A stretch of 64,000 nucleotides of DNA from Catellatospora sp. IY07-71 (lineage in GTDB: Bacteria > Actinomycetota > Actinomycetes > Mycobacteriales > Micromonosporaceae), in the NCBI RefSeq assembly GCF_018326265.1, contig NZ_AP023360.1, positions 4,993,501-5,057,500 of the forward strand. The letters run 5' to 3'. Position numbers and translations under genes: made by a program. The notes beneath the pieces were generated by a model, which did no database searches, was not told where the DNA came from, and saw only the letters and a list, made by a program, of their open reading frames with translations. Shown here one piece after another: positions 27,107 to 38,690 of the stretch. Numbering within the stretch: the stretch's first letter is position 1; every line of letters begins with the position of its first letter.

Positions 27107-30100
27107 CGGGGAATCCTCGCGTGCATGTCGACGGTGGTTCCGGCACTGGTGGAGTTGATGTTGACCTCGGACATCATGGCGCGCATCAGGCCCACGCCCC
27201 GGCCCCGGTCGGTGTTGACCGTCGGGATCTTCCACCGGCCCGTGTCGGTGACGACGAGCCGGAGCCGGTCGGCGTACGCGACGGCGCGCAGCTCGATCGG
27301 CTCGCCCGGATTGGCACGGTGCCCGTGCTCGATGGCGTTGGCGCAGGCCTCGCCCGCGGCGATGAGCGCACCCTGCGCGATCTCCATCGGCAGGCCGCAG
27401 CGCTGCAGCCAGTCGCGCAGCGCGCTGCGGACCGGGGCGAGCTGGCCGGCGTCGGCGGGGAAGACGAGCTGCAGCGGCCCGGGCTGGCGGTAGAGCAGGA
27501 ACGCGACGTCGTCGTCGAACCCGTCGGCCGGGGTGAGCTGCTCCATGACGTACGCCGCGAGCTGGTCGACGTCGATGTCGCGGCCCTGGTGCAGGGTCGT
27601 CGCGGCGCTGGCGATGCCCTCGTCCAGGGAGCGGCGGCGGCGCTCGATGAGGCCGTCGGTGTAGAGGATCATCGTCGCCCGTGGCGGCACGGTGTACTCG
27701 GCATGGCCGCGGGCGGTCCCGGGGCGTACCGCAAGCGGCAGTGACCGGCCCTTGTCGAGGATGCTGGTGCCGCCGTCGTGGTGCGCGACGACGCCGGGGG
27801 GATGCCCGGCGCTGGCGTAGGTGAGCCGGCCGGTCCGCGGGTCGAGCACGCCGCAGAAGACGGTGGTGCAGGCGGCGCCGGGGGTGCCCGCCGCGAAGTG
27901 GTCCATGGTCATCAGGGTGCGGGCGGGGCTGGGGTCCTGCAGCAGCAGGGCACGGCACGCGCTGCGCAGCTGCCCCATGACGGCGGCGGCGCTCAGGCCG
28001 CGGCCTACGCAGTCGCCGACGACGATGCCGATGCGGCCGTCGGGCAGGGCGATGGTGTCGTACCAGTCGCCGCCGATCTCCAGCGGGGTGGCCGCCGGTT
28101 CGTAGCGGACCGCGAAGCCCTGCGGCAGCTGCGCGGGGCCGAGCAGGGCACGCTGCAGCGCCAGGGCGGTCTCCCGCTGCTGGTCGATCTGGTGGGCGCG
28201 GGTGAGTCCCTGGGCGAGGCTGCCGCCCAGCAGGGACAGCAGCAGCCGGTCGTGTTCGGTGAAGGGCCGGTTCGCGCCGAGGTTCAGCCAGACCACCATG
28301 GTGCCGTGGGGGTGTTCGAGCCGGATGCCGGCGCTGTCACCGGTCGCCGGGGTGAGGTTCGGTCCGTCGCGCAGGGTCGTGATGGCGTCGCGGTGGTGCT
28401 CGGCCAGGTGCTCCCAGGCGGCGACGGTGCCCTGGGCGGTGGTGACCACGGGCGGGGCGCCGGGACTGAAGACGACGCCCCAGACCTGTGCGGCGTGCCA
28501 GAGGCGCTGCAGCTCCGCCAGCGCCTCGACGGCGGCGTGGGCGAGGTCCGGCGCCTGCGACAGGCGCATGTTGAGGGCGGCGAGGGCGTTGTCGCGCTGG
28601 ATGGCGTAGTGCTCGGCGGTGACGTCGCGGAAGGTGCCGACGGTGACGGTGCGGCCGCTGTCGGGATCCTGTGCCTTGTTGAAGGTGGCGTTGGCCCACA
28701 CGCGACGCCCGCTGCGATGTACGACGGGGATGGTGTAGCTGCCCTGCGCGTTGCGCAGCAGCGTGTCGAAGGCGGCGGCGACCTGCTGGTACGCGTCGGC
28801 GTCGGCGGCATCGGGCCACCAGGGGTGCTGCGGCCGGTAGGGCAGGCCTTCGGGGCCGTAGCCGAGGATGTCGGTGAACGCGGTGTTGATCTCGACGACG
28901 GCGCCGTCCTCGTCGCAGACGAAGAACGCCTCCTGCAGCGAGTTGATCAGGGCGGTGCGCCATCGGGAGTGGTGGTTCCTGATCCGGGCGAGCTCCACAT
29001 TGGCCCGGACCCGGGCGAGCAGTTCGGCCGCGGCGAAGGGTTTGACGAGGTAGTCGTCGGCGCCTGCCTGCAGCCCCTCGATGGAGGCCTCCTGGCCCGC
29101 GCGGGCCGACAGCAGGATGACGGGGATCGCCTCGGTGCGCGGATCGGCCCGTAGCGCCATGAGCAGCTGCAGGCCGTCCAGGCGGGGCATCATGACGTCG
29201 CTGATGACCAGTTCGGGGTTGCGGGCACGGGCCTCGTCGAGCGCCTGCCTTCCGTCCTGCACCGTGCTGACCTGGTAGCCCGCGCCGCTCAGCAGCCGGG
29301 CGAGGTAGGCCCGCATGTCGGCGTTGTCGTCGGCGACGAGCACGCTGGCGGGCCTGGCCAGGCTGGGGCCGTACACCGCCGGGTCCTGGTCGGGCCGGCC
29401 GAGCCGGTCCGTCGCCGGATCGGGCAACCAGCGCAGGGCCTCCTGCACGTAGGGCTCGGCGGCGGCGGACAGGGTGGCGCCGGTCGTCGGCGCGACGATG
29501 GCGCCGTCAGGCAGATGCTGGTGGCCGAAGGGGAGCTGGATGGTGAAGCGGGTGCCCTCGCCCTCGGTGCTGTGCGCGGTGATGGTTCCGCGGTGCAGGC
29601 TGACCAGCTCCTGCACCAGGGCCAGGCCGATGCCGCTGCCCTCGTTGGACCGGGAACGGGTGTTCTCGATGCGGTGGAACCGCTCGAACAGCCGCGGTAT
29701 CTCGTCGGCGGCGATGCCGATGCCCGTGTCGGTCACGCTGACGATCGCGTGCCGGCCGTCGCTGCGGACGCTGACCTCGACCGAGCCGTCGAAGGTGAAC
29801 TTCAGGGCGTTGCTGAGCAGGTTGAGGACGACCTTCTCCCACATGCCGCGGTCGAGGTACACGGGCCGGTCCAGCGGCGGGCAGTCCACGGTGAGGCGCA
29901 GGCCGGCCTTCTCGACGGCGGACCGGAAGACGCTGGCCAGCTCCGCGGTGACGGCGGCGAGGTCGACCGGCTCGTACCGGGCCTGCATCCGCCCGGCCTC
30001 CAGGCGGGAGAAGTCGAGCAGGCTGTTGACCAGCTTGCCCAGCCGCAGGCCGTTGCGGTGGATGACGTCCAGCTCCGCCCGCGTCGCCGGATCGGTGTCC

Positions 30101-31239
30101 GGGTGGCGGCGCAGGTCGTCGACCGGTCCCATGATCAGGGTCAGCGGGGTGCGGAACTCGTGGCTGATGTTGGAGAAGAACACCGTCTTGGCCCGGTCGA
30201 GCTCGGCGAGCTCCTCGGCGCGCCGCTGCTGCTCCTGGTAGCTGCGGGCGCTGCCGATCCCGGTCGCGACGTGCCCGGCCACCAGTTCCAGGAAGGAGCG
30301 GTAACCGTCGTCGAGGGGGCGGTAGCGGTTGAGCCCGGCGACGAGGAAACCGGCGGGGTCCTCGCCCTGGCGCAGCAGCGGGACGACCAGCGCCTGCACG
30401 GGCGGCAGGGGCCAGGCCCCGGTCGGCAGCGCGCCGAATCGGGGCTCGTCCAGCTCGACGAGCTGGGGCTCCGTCCCGGTCGTGATCACCGGCCAGGTCG
30501 GTGCCGACCCGTCCAGCGGCAGGGCGGGGACGGCGACGGGATGCCCGTCGGGCATGCCGGTGGTCTCCGCCAGCCGGGCGGTCGTGCCGTCGCTGAGGTA
30601 GATCAGGGTGAACGGAAGATCGCGCTGGTTTCGCTCCAGCTGGCGGCTGGCGAAGGCGAGCGTCTCCTGCTGCGTGCGCACGACGCTGAGGTCGGAGCCG
30701 AGGTCGCGCAGCGTGGCCATGCGGCGCTCACTGATGACGCGCGTGGTGTCCTCGCTGACGACGCAGAGCATGCCGACGGCGGCGCCTGACTCGTCCCGTA
30801 ACGGGCTGTAAGAGAAGGTGTGGTACGTCTCCTCCTGGTAGCCGGACCGCTCCAGGAACAGCAGCAGCGCCTCGTCCCAGCTCGCCTGGCCGGTGGCCAG
30901 CACCCGCTCGATGCGGGGGCCGATGTCGTCCCAGATCTCGGCCCACACCTGGCTGGCCGAGCGGCCGAGGGCCCAGGGGTATTTGTGCCCGAGCGTGTCA
31001 CGCCGGTACGCCGCGTTGCAGAAGAACGTCAGCTCCGGGCCCCAGGCCATCCACATGGGGAACTTCGACGAGAGCAGGATGCTCACCGCGGTGCGCAGGC
31101 TCTGCGGCCAGCCGGGCACGGGCCCCACCGGCGTCGCGCCCCAGTCGACCGCGCGCAGATCCGCGGCGACCTCGGGATCCGCGGCGAACACGTCGTCGAT
31201 CAGGCCGTCGCCGGAATCCGTCACCCCACACCCGCCCAC
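27103..31239 (-). CDS. Hybrid sensor kinase / response regulator / PP2C phosphatase / anti-sigma kinase
   Basis: A 1378-residue signalling protein. Domains in order: PAS-like input (about 40-165), GAF-like (about 185-335), HisKA with NISHEFRTPLTL (H360), HATPase_c (NLLSNALKF; DTGIGIA; GSGIGLAL; to about 572), receiver (DDNADMRAY; phospho-Asp in LVISDVMMP, D681; K in LVKPF), PAS (about 762-880), GAF (about 890-1015), SpoIIE/PP2C phosphatase (GGDWYD about 1056; VGDCVGRGLSAA) and a C-terminal HATPase of the anti-sigma kinase type (GEACANAIEHGH, GRGVGLMRAMM). It couples a phosphorelay to control of a STAS protein, whose gene overlaps its stop. No membrane segment is present, so it is cytosolic. 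The start is GTG at 31239 or GTG five codons later. Confidence 0.93.
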   Translation of the reverse strand: MGGCGVTDSGDGLIDDVFAADPEVAADLRAVDWGATPVGPVPGWPQSLRTAVSILLSSKFPMWMAWGPELTFFCNAAYRRDTLGHKYPWALGRSASQVWAEIWDDIGPRIERVLATGQASWDEALLLFLERSGYQEETYHTFSYSPLRDESGAAVGMLCVVSEDTTRVISERRMATLRDLGSDLSVVRTQQETLAFASRQLERNQRDLPFTLIYLSDGTTARLAETTGMPDGHPVAVPALPLDGSAPTWPVITTGTEPQLVELDEPRFGALPTGAWPLPPVQALVVPLLRQGEDPAGFLVAGLNRYRPLDDGYRSFLELVAGHVATGIGSARSYQEQQRRAEELAELDRAKTVFFSNISHEFRTPLTLIMGPVDDLRRHPDTDPATRAELDVIHRNGLRLGKLVNSLLDFSRLEAGRMQARYEPVDLAAVTAELASVFRSAVEKAGLRLTVDCPPLDRPVYLDRGMWEKVVLNLLSNALKFTFDGSVEVSVRSDGRHAIVSVTDTGIGIAADEIPRLFERFHRIENTRSRSNEGSGIGLALVQELVSLHRGTITAHSTEGEGTRFTIQLPFGHQHLPDGAIVAPTTGATLSAAAEPYVQEALRWLPDPATDRLGRPDQDPAVYGPSLARPASVLVADDNADMRAYLARLLSGAGYQVSTVQDGRQALDEARARNPELVISDVMMPRLDGLQLLMALRADPRTEAIPVILLSARAGQEASIEGLQAGADDYLVKPFAAAELLARVRANVELARIRNHHSRWRTALINSLQEAFFVCDEDGAVVEINTAFTDILGYGPEGLPYRPQHPWWPDAADADAYQQVAAAFDTLLRNAQGSYTIPVVHRSGRRVWANATFNKAQDPDSGRTVTVGTFRDVTAEHYAIQRDNALAALNMRLSQAPDLAHAAVEALAELQRLWHAAQVWGVVFSPGAPPVVTTAQGTVAAWEHLAEHHRDAITTLRDGPNLTPATGDSAGIRLEHPHGTMVVWLNLGANRPFTEHDRLLLSLLGGSLAQGLTRAHQIDQQRETALALQRALLGPAQLPQGFAVRYEPAATPLEIGGDWYDTIALPDGRIGIVVGDCVGRGLSAAAVMGQLRSACRALLLQDPSPARTLMTMDHFAAGTPGAACTTVFCGVLDPRTGRLTYASAGHPPGVVAHHDGGTSILDKGRSLPLAVRPGTARGHAEYTVPPRATMILYTDGLIERRRRSLDEGIASAATTLHQGRDIDVDQLAAYVMEQLTPADGFDDDVAFLLYRQPGPLQLVFPADAGQLAPVRSALRDWLQRCGLPMEIAQGALIAAGEACANAIEHGHRANPGEPIELRAVAYADRLRLVVTDTGRWKIPTVNTDRGRGVGLMRAMMSEVNINSTSAGTTVDMHARIPR

Positions 31240-31372
31240 ATGAACCCCACCCTGCCATCCGCACCAGGAGCGCCGCCAGCGACTCCTGCGTCTGGATACC
31301 GGATGTACGGCTTCTGAAACCTCGCGCGGGCGGACGGTTGGATATCGTCGTCGCAGCAGCTCAGCGGCGAGA

Positions 31373-31388
31373 TGTGACCTGGATCACG
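31373..31388. promoter_or_regulatory. CRP-like palindrome upstream of the ECF sigma gene
   Basis: TGTGA-CCTGGA-TCACG fits the CRP/FNR-family pattern TGTGA-N6-TCACA with one mismatch. It lies 36 bases before the sigma-factor start, between it and the divergent kinase gene. Confidence 0.45.
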
Positions 31389-31423
31389 GAACTCCCGCCG
31401 TGCGGGGGGACAGAGAAGTGGTC

Positions 31424-32038
31424 ATGGAGTCGAGTCTGCGCGCCCGGATCCGGGCGGGTGACGCCACGGCGTTCGCCGAGCTGTTCGACCAGTACGCGCG
31501 GTCGGTGTACAACCACGCGTTCCGGCTCACCGCCGACTGGTCCGTCGCCGAGGACGTCATGGCCGCCACGTACCTGCAGGCCTGGCGCTCGCGGGAGCGG
31601 ATCGGCGAGGAGGGCGGGTCGCTGCGGCCGTGGCTGCTGGGCATCGCCACGAACGAGGCCCGCAACCACACCCGCAGCAACCGCCGCTACCGCGCCGCCG
31701 CGGCGGCCCTGCACGCGGAGGACTTCAGCGAACCCGATCACGCCGACCGGGTCGCCGGGCGCATCGACGACGGCGCTCGCCTCACCGCCGCGATCGCCGC
31801 CCTCGCCAAGCTGCGCCGCCAGGAACGTGAGGTCGTCACCCTCTGCCTGTGGGAGGGCCTGGACTACGAGTCGGCAGCGCGGGCGCTGGGCGTGCCGGTC
31901 GGCACGGTGCGCTCGCGCCTGTCCCGGGCCCGGACCAGGCTGCGCGCCCTCGTCGACCGGGTGTCCCGGAACCCGGCCGGGCCGGTCGGACAGATACCGG
32001 ACGGCGTCGTCCGACTCACCAAGGAGGGCAACCGATGA
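31424..32038 (+). CDS. ECF-family RNA polymerase sigma factor
   Basis: A 204-residue sigma-70 family protein from ATG at 31424 (GAGAAG upstream; in-frame GTGs at 31400 and 31418 are alternatives). Region 2 is FAELFDQYARSVYNHAFRLTADWSVAEDVMAATYLQAWR. Region 4 is LAKLRRQEREVVTLCLWEGLDYESAARALGVPVGTVRSRLSRARTRLR, with the HTH. Its stop overlaps the start of a membrane-anchored protein (ATGA), as with sigma/anti-sigma pairs. It probably controls its own operon and the lipoprotein that follows; this is inference from order. Confidence 0.92.
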   Translation: MESSLRARIRAGDATAFAELFDQYARSVYNHAFRLTADWSVAEDVMAATYLQAWRSRERIGEEGGSLRPWLLGIATNEARNHTRSNRRYRAAAAALHAEDFSEPDHADRVAGRIDDGARLTAAIAALAKLRRQEREVVTLCLWEGLDYESAARALGVPVGTVRSRLSRARTRLRALVDRVSRNPAGPVGQIPDGVVRLTKEGNR

Positions 32039-32787
32039 AGGCGCACCCGCCGCACGACCGGCCCGCGCCGGCCGACCTCGCCGACCTGGCCGAGCTGCTG
32101 CCCGACCCCGGCCACCGCGACCTGCCGCCGGGTCGCCACGAGTGGCACCGCGCCCGCCTGCTGAACGCGATTCGCGACCCGCGGCCGGTGGCCGCGCCGC
32201 GCCGGAGCCTGCTGCGGCCGATGCTGGCCCTGGCGGCGGCAGCCGCGCTCGCCGGTGCGGCCGCCGTGATGATCGATACTGCGGACCGGGGGAGCGTCGT
32301 CACCCTGCCCACGTCCGGACCGACCACACCCGCCGCCGAGCCCACCGGTGGCGGCCCGGTGGCGAAGATCCGCGCGTACGGCACCGTCAGCCAGCTCACC
32401 GACACCGCGGACCTGGTGGTACGCGGCGAGGTCCGGCGCGCCGAGGGCTCCGGCGGTGATGTCGTCGTGCGGGTCGCTGAGGTGCTCTACCGCGCGCCGG
32501 ACCTGCCGCGCACCGCCGAGATCACCGTGCGGGCGACCCCGGGCGCGGGCATGTCCACACTCGCGCCCGGCCAGCACATCGTGCTCTACCTGGCCGCCGA
32601 CCCGGCCACCGGCGCGTACACGACGCTGAGCGGCGACTTCGGGATCTTCGACGTCAGCGGGGAGACGGCCACCGCGCGCTCCGAGACCATGACCGTGACG
32701 GGGCTGCGGGCGGAGGACGCCACCGTGCGCGGCCGGTTCGCCGCCCCGCTGGCCGAACTGCGCGCCCTGGCTCGCGCGCGCGGCTGA
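32035..32787 (+). CDS. Membrane-anchored protein coupled to the sigma factor
   Basis: A 250-residue single-pass protein, ATG at 32035 after AAGGAGG and overlapping the sigma stop. Residues 1-58 form a short cytoplasmic part, about 59-80 a membrane segment (MLALAAAAALAGAAAVMI), and then about 165 outer residues. The outer domain includes KIRAYGTVSQLTDTADLVVRGEV, LAPGQHIVLYLAADPATGAYTTL and SGDFGIFDVSG. Position and topology suggest the sigma factor's membrane regulator, although the zinc-finger HxxxCxxC motif of common anti-sigma factors is absent. The outer domain recurs in the next gene. Confidence 0.75.
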   Translation: MKAHPPHDRPAPADLADLAELLPDPGHRDLPPGRHEWHRARLLNAIRDPRPVAAPRRSLLRPMLALAAAAALAGAAAVMIDTADRGSVVTLPTSGPTTPAAEPTGGGPVAKIRAYGTVSQLTDTADLVVRGEVRRAEGSGGDVVVRVAEVLYRAPDLPRTAEITVRATPGAGMSTLAPGQHIVLYLAADPATGAYTTLSGDFGIFDVSGETATARSETMTVTGLRAEDATVRGRFAAPLAELRALARARG

Positions 32788-32888
32788 AGATTTCGGGAAC
32801 CCGGCGCCGCCGCCGCACAGATACCTGGGGAGAGGACCGCCGTAACCGGGCGACCGCCCGGCCGGCCCCGACACGCTAGGAGCGCTCC

Positions 32889-33485
32889 ATGGCAAGCAAG
32901 CACCCCCACCGCGTCGCGGCGGCCGCCGCGGCCCTGCTCGCGACCACGGCCCTGGCCGCCTGCGGCAGCGCCGAGCAGGCCGCCCCCGCCGCCGCGCCCA
33001 CCACGGCGGCGGCCGCCCCGACCGAGGCCGCACCGCCGGCGCTGGGCAAGCTGCGGGGGTACGCCACGGTCCGCGAGCTCACCGAGACCGCCGACCTGGT
33101 CGCTCGCGGCCAGGTCGAGACCGCCGGGTTCCGGGTCGAGGAGGTCCTGCGCGCCGCGAACGGGGCCATGGCCAAGGCCGGTGACCGGCTCACCCTGACC
33201 GGGCTGAACGGCCAGGTCGTCGACATGGTGCACATGTCGAAGCTGGAGCCCGGCCAGACGGTGGTGCTCTACCTGTCGCGCGACGCCGGGTCGGGTGCCT
33301 ACAGCACGCTCACCGGCGACTTCGGGATCTTCGACGTGACCGGCGCGGAGGACGAGGCCGCCGCGACGAGCCGCTCGCAGGCGATGGCGGTCAGCGGCCT
33401 GCTCGCCGAGGACCCGGCGGCCGCGGGCAAGGGCTTCCGCACCACACTCGGCCAGCTGCGCGCGGTCGCGGCCCAGGTCAAGTAG
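32889..33485 (+). CDS. Lipoprotein sharing the outer domain of the preceding protein
   Basis: A 198-residue lipoprotein: signal peptide ending in the lipobox LAAC (Cys about 25), an Ala/Pro/Thr linker, then a domain paralogous to the previous gene's outer part. KLRGYATVRELTETADLVARGQVE, LEPGQTVVLYLSRDAGSGAYSTL and TGDFGIFDVTG align with the neighbour motif by motif. The family is not recognised. Side-by-side paralogues, one anchored by a helix and one by lipid next to a sigma factor, suggest a pair working at the membrane, perhaps as sensor and ligand or partner. Confidence 0.8.
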   Translation: MASKHPHRVAAAAAALLATTALAACGSAEQAAPAAAPTTAAAAPTEAAPPALGKLRGYATVRELTETADLVARGQVETAGFRVEEVLRAANGAMAKAGDRLTLTGLNGQVVDMVHMSKLEPGQTVVLYLSRDAGSGAYSTLTGDFGIFDVTGAEDEAAATSRSQAMAVSGLLAEDPAAAGKGFRTTLGQLRAVAAQVK

Positions 33486-33490
33486 CGCAT

Positions 33491-33551
33491 GATCGCAGAC
33501 TCGTGTCGAAATTTGGGGCGCAGCCGCAGGTTTCGACACGAGAGCGCGATC
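33491..33551. repeat. Dispersed palindrome, copy C
   Basis: GATCGC-aga-CTCGTGTCGAAA (33491-33511) mirrors TTTCGACACGAG...GCGATC (33531-33551) around a loop containing GCAGCCGCAGG. It shares arm and loop sequence with the copy at 58127 and lies directly after the lipoprotein gene. Confidence 0.8.
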
Positions 33552-33624
33552 TTCACCCCGGGCCGGAGCGGCCGAAAGTGCGGAATCGGTCTGCGGGCCG
33601 CCCGGCAATGCCGATGATGGGCAA

Positions 33625-36255
<2,631 letters not shown>

Positions 36256-36290
36256 GACGCCGCGGGGCGCCTGGAGATCACGCCCCGCAC

Positions 36291-36326
36291 GACGAGGCCG
36301 CGACTGTCAGCAGGCGCGGCCTCGTC
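36291..36326. terminator. Bidirectional hairpin between the GH63-like and MarR genes
   Basis: A 12-bp perfect stem (GACGAGGCCGCG / CGCGGCCTCGTC) with a 12-base loop between two convergent genes; a smaller stem (GCGGGGCG / CGCCCCGC) precedes it. Confidence 0.75.
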
Positions 36327-36344
36327 CGTGTGGGCTCGTGCGGG

Positions 36345-36761
36345 TCAGGGGGTGAGGCCGCGCAGGATGCGGACCAGGTGCGCGCGGTCGGCGTCGGGCA
36401 GTGTGCTGAAGAAACGCTCCGTCTCGGCACGCCCGGCGTCCGCGATCGCCTGTGCCGTGGCGCGCCCCTCCGCGGTGAGCGCGACCAGGGTCGCCCGGCG
36501 GTCGGCGGGGTCCGGCCGCCGCTCGACCAGGCCCCGGGCGGCCAGGTCGTCGACGACCTCGGTCACCGAGCGCGGCGCGATGCGCAACTGCTCGGCCAGC
36601 TCGTTGAGGCGCAGCGCGTCCTGGCGGGCGAGCACCCGCAGCGCTCGCGACTGCGACGGGCTGATCTGCCACGGGGTCAGCGCCGCCTTCGTCAGGTGGC
36701 GCAGGTGGCGCGCAACCGCCCAGAACGCCTCGGACAGGGCGCCGTCGTCGTGCTGATCCAC
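36345..36761 (-). CDS. MarR-family transcriptional regulator
   Basis: A 138-residue regulator from GTG at 36761 (protein DQHDDGALSEAFWAVARHL). The winged HTH is ISPSQSRALRVLARQDALRLNELAEQLRIAPRSVTEVVDDLAARGLVERRPDPADRRATLVALTAEG, with the DxR wing typical of the family. It is divergent from an ABC exporter gene, with a clear palindrome in the 79-base gap. Repression of both genes until a ligand binds is the expected mode. Confidence 0.92.
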   Translation of the reverse strand: MDQHDDGALSEAFWAVARHLRHLTKAALTPWQISPSQSRALRVLARQDALRLNELAEQLRIAPRSVTEVVDDLAARGLVERRPDPADRRATLVALTAEGRATAQAIADAGRAETERFFSTLPDADRAHLVRILRGLTP

Positions 36762-36790
36762 GCGGAATAGCGTAGCAGTGGATGCGGTTG

Positions 36791-36809
36791 TCACCTCATA
36801 GTGAGGTAA
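36791..36809. promoter_or_regulatory. Probable MarR operator between regulator and exporter
   Basis: TCACCTCA-tag-TGAGGTAA is a near-perfect inverted repeat centred between the divergent starts at 36761 and 36841, the standard position for MarR autoregulation. Confidence 0.75.
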
Positions 36810-36840
36810 CCTCAGTATCCGACGGAAGGAACCACCCCCC

Positions 36841-38640
36841 TTGGACAGCCCCAGCTTCGAACAGGGCCGCCGCGGCGGACCCAAGAGCGTGACCGCCGAG
36901 GAGAAGGCGCAGGCCCGCGAGGTCTCACTGCGCCGCGTCGGCGGCCTGTTCAGCGCCCACCGCGGGCAGATCGCACTGGTCACCGCCATCATCGTGGCCT
37001 CGTCCGTGATCGGCATGGCCTCGCCGTTCCTGCTGCGCGAGGTCATCGACGTCGCGCTGCCCCAGGCCGACCTGACCCTGCTGGTCTGGCTCGTGCTCGG
37101 CATGGTCGCGGTGGCCGGGCTCACCGCCGCCCTCGGCGTCGTGCAGACGTGGATCTCCACCAACGTCGGGCAGCAGATCATGCACCGGCTGCGCACCGAT
37201 GTCTTCGCGCACCTGCACCGCCAGTCCATCGCGTTCTTCACCCGCACCCGCGCGGGCGAGGTGCAGTCGCGCATCACCAACGACATCGGCGGCATGCAGG
37301 CCGTGGTCACCTCCACCGCGACCTCCGTCGCGTCGAACCTGACCACCACCGTCGCGACCGCCGTGGCCATGGCCGCCCTGTCCTGGCAGCTGTCGCTGGT
37401 CTCCCTCGTGGTCATGCCCCCGGCCGTGTACCTGACCCGCCGCGTCGCGCGCATGCGGCGCGCCATCACCGCGCAGCGCCAGCGCGAGCTGGCCGACCTC
37501 AACGTCACCATCGAGGAGGGACTGTCGGTCAGCGGCGTCCAGCTGAGCAAGACCACCGGCACCGGCCCCGCGCTGGTCGAGCGCTTCGCCGCGTCGTCGG
37601 CGCGCCTGATCGATCTGGAGCTGCGCTCGGAGCTGGCGGGGCGCTGGCGGATGGCCTCGATGAGCATCGTCTTCGCGGCGATCCCCGCGGTCATCTACCT
37701 CAGCGCCGGCCTGCCCGCCACCGCCGGCGCGCTCAGCATCGGCACGCTGGTCGCGTTCACCGCGCTGCAGGGCAGCCTGTTCCGGCCGCTGATGGGGCTG
37801 CTCAACGTCGGCGTCTCGCTGACCAGCTCGCTGGCCCTGTTCGCACGCATCTTCGAGTATCTCGACCTGCCCGTGGACGTCGACGATCCGGCGCGTCCGG
37901 TCGCGATCGACCCGGCCCGCGTCGCGGGGCACCTGCGCCTGGAGGACGTCACGTTCGCGTACCCCGGCAGCGGGACCGCCGCCGTGGCGGGCGTCAGCCT
38001 CGACGTGCCCGCCGGGACCTCGCTGGCGCTGGTCGGCGAGACCGGCTCCGGCAAGAGCACCATCGCCGCGCTGATCTGCCGGCTCTACGATCCGGCCGCC
38101 GGACGCATCACCGTCGACGGCGTCGACCTGCGCGACCTGCGCCTGGCCGACCTCGCCCGCATCGTCGGCGTGGTCAGCCAGGAGACGTACCTGCTGCACA
38201 CCACCATCCGGGAGAACCTGCGCTACGTGCAGCCCGACGCGACCGACGCCGAGATCGAGCAGGCGGCCCGCGCCGCGCAGATCCACGACCTCATCGTCGA
38301 ACTGCCCGACGGCTACGACACCATGGTCGGCTCGCGCGGGCACCGCTTCTCCGGCGGCGAGAAGCAGCGCATCGCCATCGCGCGTACGCTGCTGCGCGAC
38401 CCCCGGATCCTGGTCCTCGACGAGGCGACCAGCGCGCTGGACACCGAGACCGAACGCGCCGTGCAGCGCGCCCTCGACGAGCTGTCCCGCGGGCGCACCA
38501 CCATCACCATCGCGCACCGGATGTCGACCGTGCGCGACGCCGACCAGATCGCCGTGGTCGACCACGGCCGCATCCTCGAATCCGGCACGCACGCCGACCT
38601 CGTGGAGGACGGCGGCCGCTACGCCGCGCTCGCCGCGTGA
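36841..38640 (+). CDS. ABC exporter, fused permease and ATPase
   Basis: A 599-residue half-transporter starting at TTG 36841 (GGAAGGA 10-16 bases upstream). Six transmembrane helices occupy about 35-310 ([21 protein letters not shown] ... [18 protein letters not shown]). The nucleotide-binding domain has Walker [11 protein letters not shown]-loop VVSQETYLL, signature FSGGEKQR, Walker [13 protein letters not shown] and switch TIAHRMST. It exports a drug, lipid or peptide as a homodimer or heterodimer. The divergent MarR gene and operator suggest inducible efflux. Confidence 0.93.
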   Translation: MDSPSFEQGRRGGPKSVTAEEKAQAREVSLRRVGGLFSAHRGQIALVTAIIVASSVIGMASPFLLREVIDVALPQADLTLLVWLVLGMVAVAGLTAALGVVQTWISTNVGQQIMHRLRTDVFAHLHRQSIAFFTRTRAGEVQSRITNDIGGMQAVVTSTATSVASNLTTTVATAVAMAALSWQLSLVSLVVMPPAVYLTRRVARMRRAITAQRQRELADLNVTIEEGLSVSGVQLSKTTGTGPALVERFAASSARLIDLELRSELAGRWRMASMSIVFAAIPAVIYLSAGLPATAGALSIGTLVAFTALQGSLFRPLMGLLNVGVSLTSSLALFARIFEYLDLPVDVDDPARPVAIDPARVAGHLRLEDVTFAYPGSGTAAVAGVSLDVPAGTSLALVGETGSGKSTIAALICRLYDPAAGRITVDGVDLRDLRLADLARIVGVVSQETYLLHTTIRENLRYVQPDATDAEIEQAARAAQIHDLIVELPDGYDTMVGSRGHRFSGGEKQRIAIARTLLRDPRILVLDEATSALDTETERAVQRALDELSRGRTTITIAHRMSTVRDADQIAVVDHGRILESGTHADLVEDGGRYAALAA

Positions 38641-38690
38641 CGGGCGAGCCGAGATTGACTGTTAGGTTTGTTTACCGTTTACTAAGGCAC

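Noticed and set aside
31237-31241. ATG at 31241 as start of the hybrid kinase
   Set aside because: It is out of frame with the protein; the in-frame starts are GTG at 31239 and GTG five codons later.
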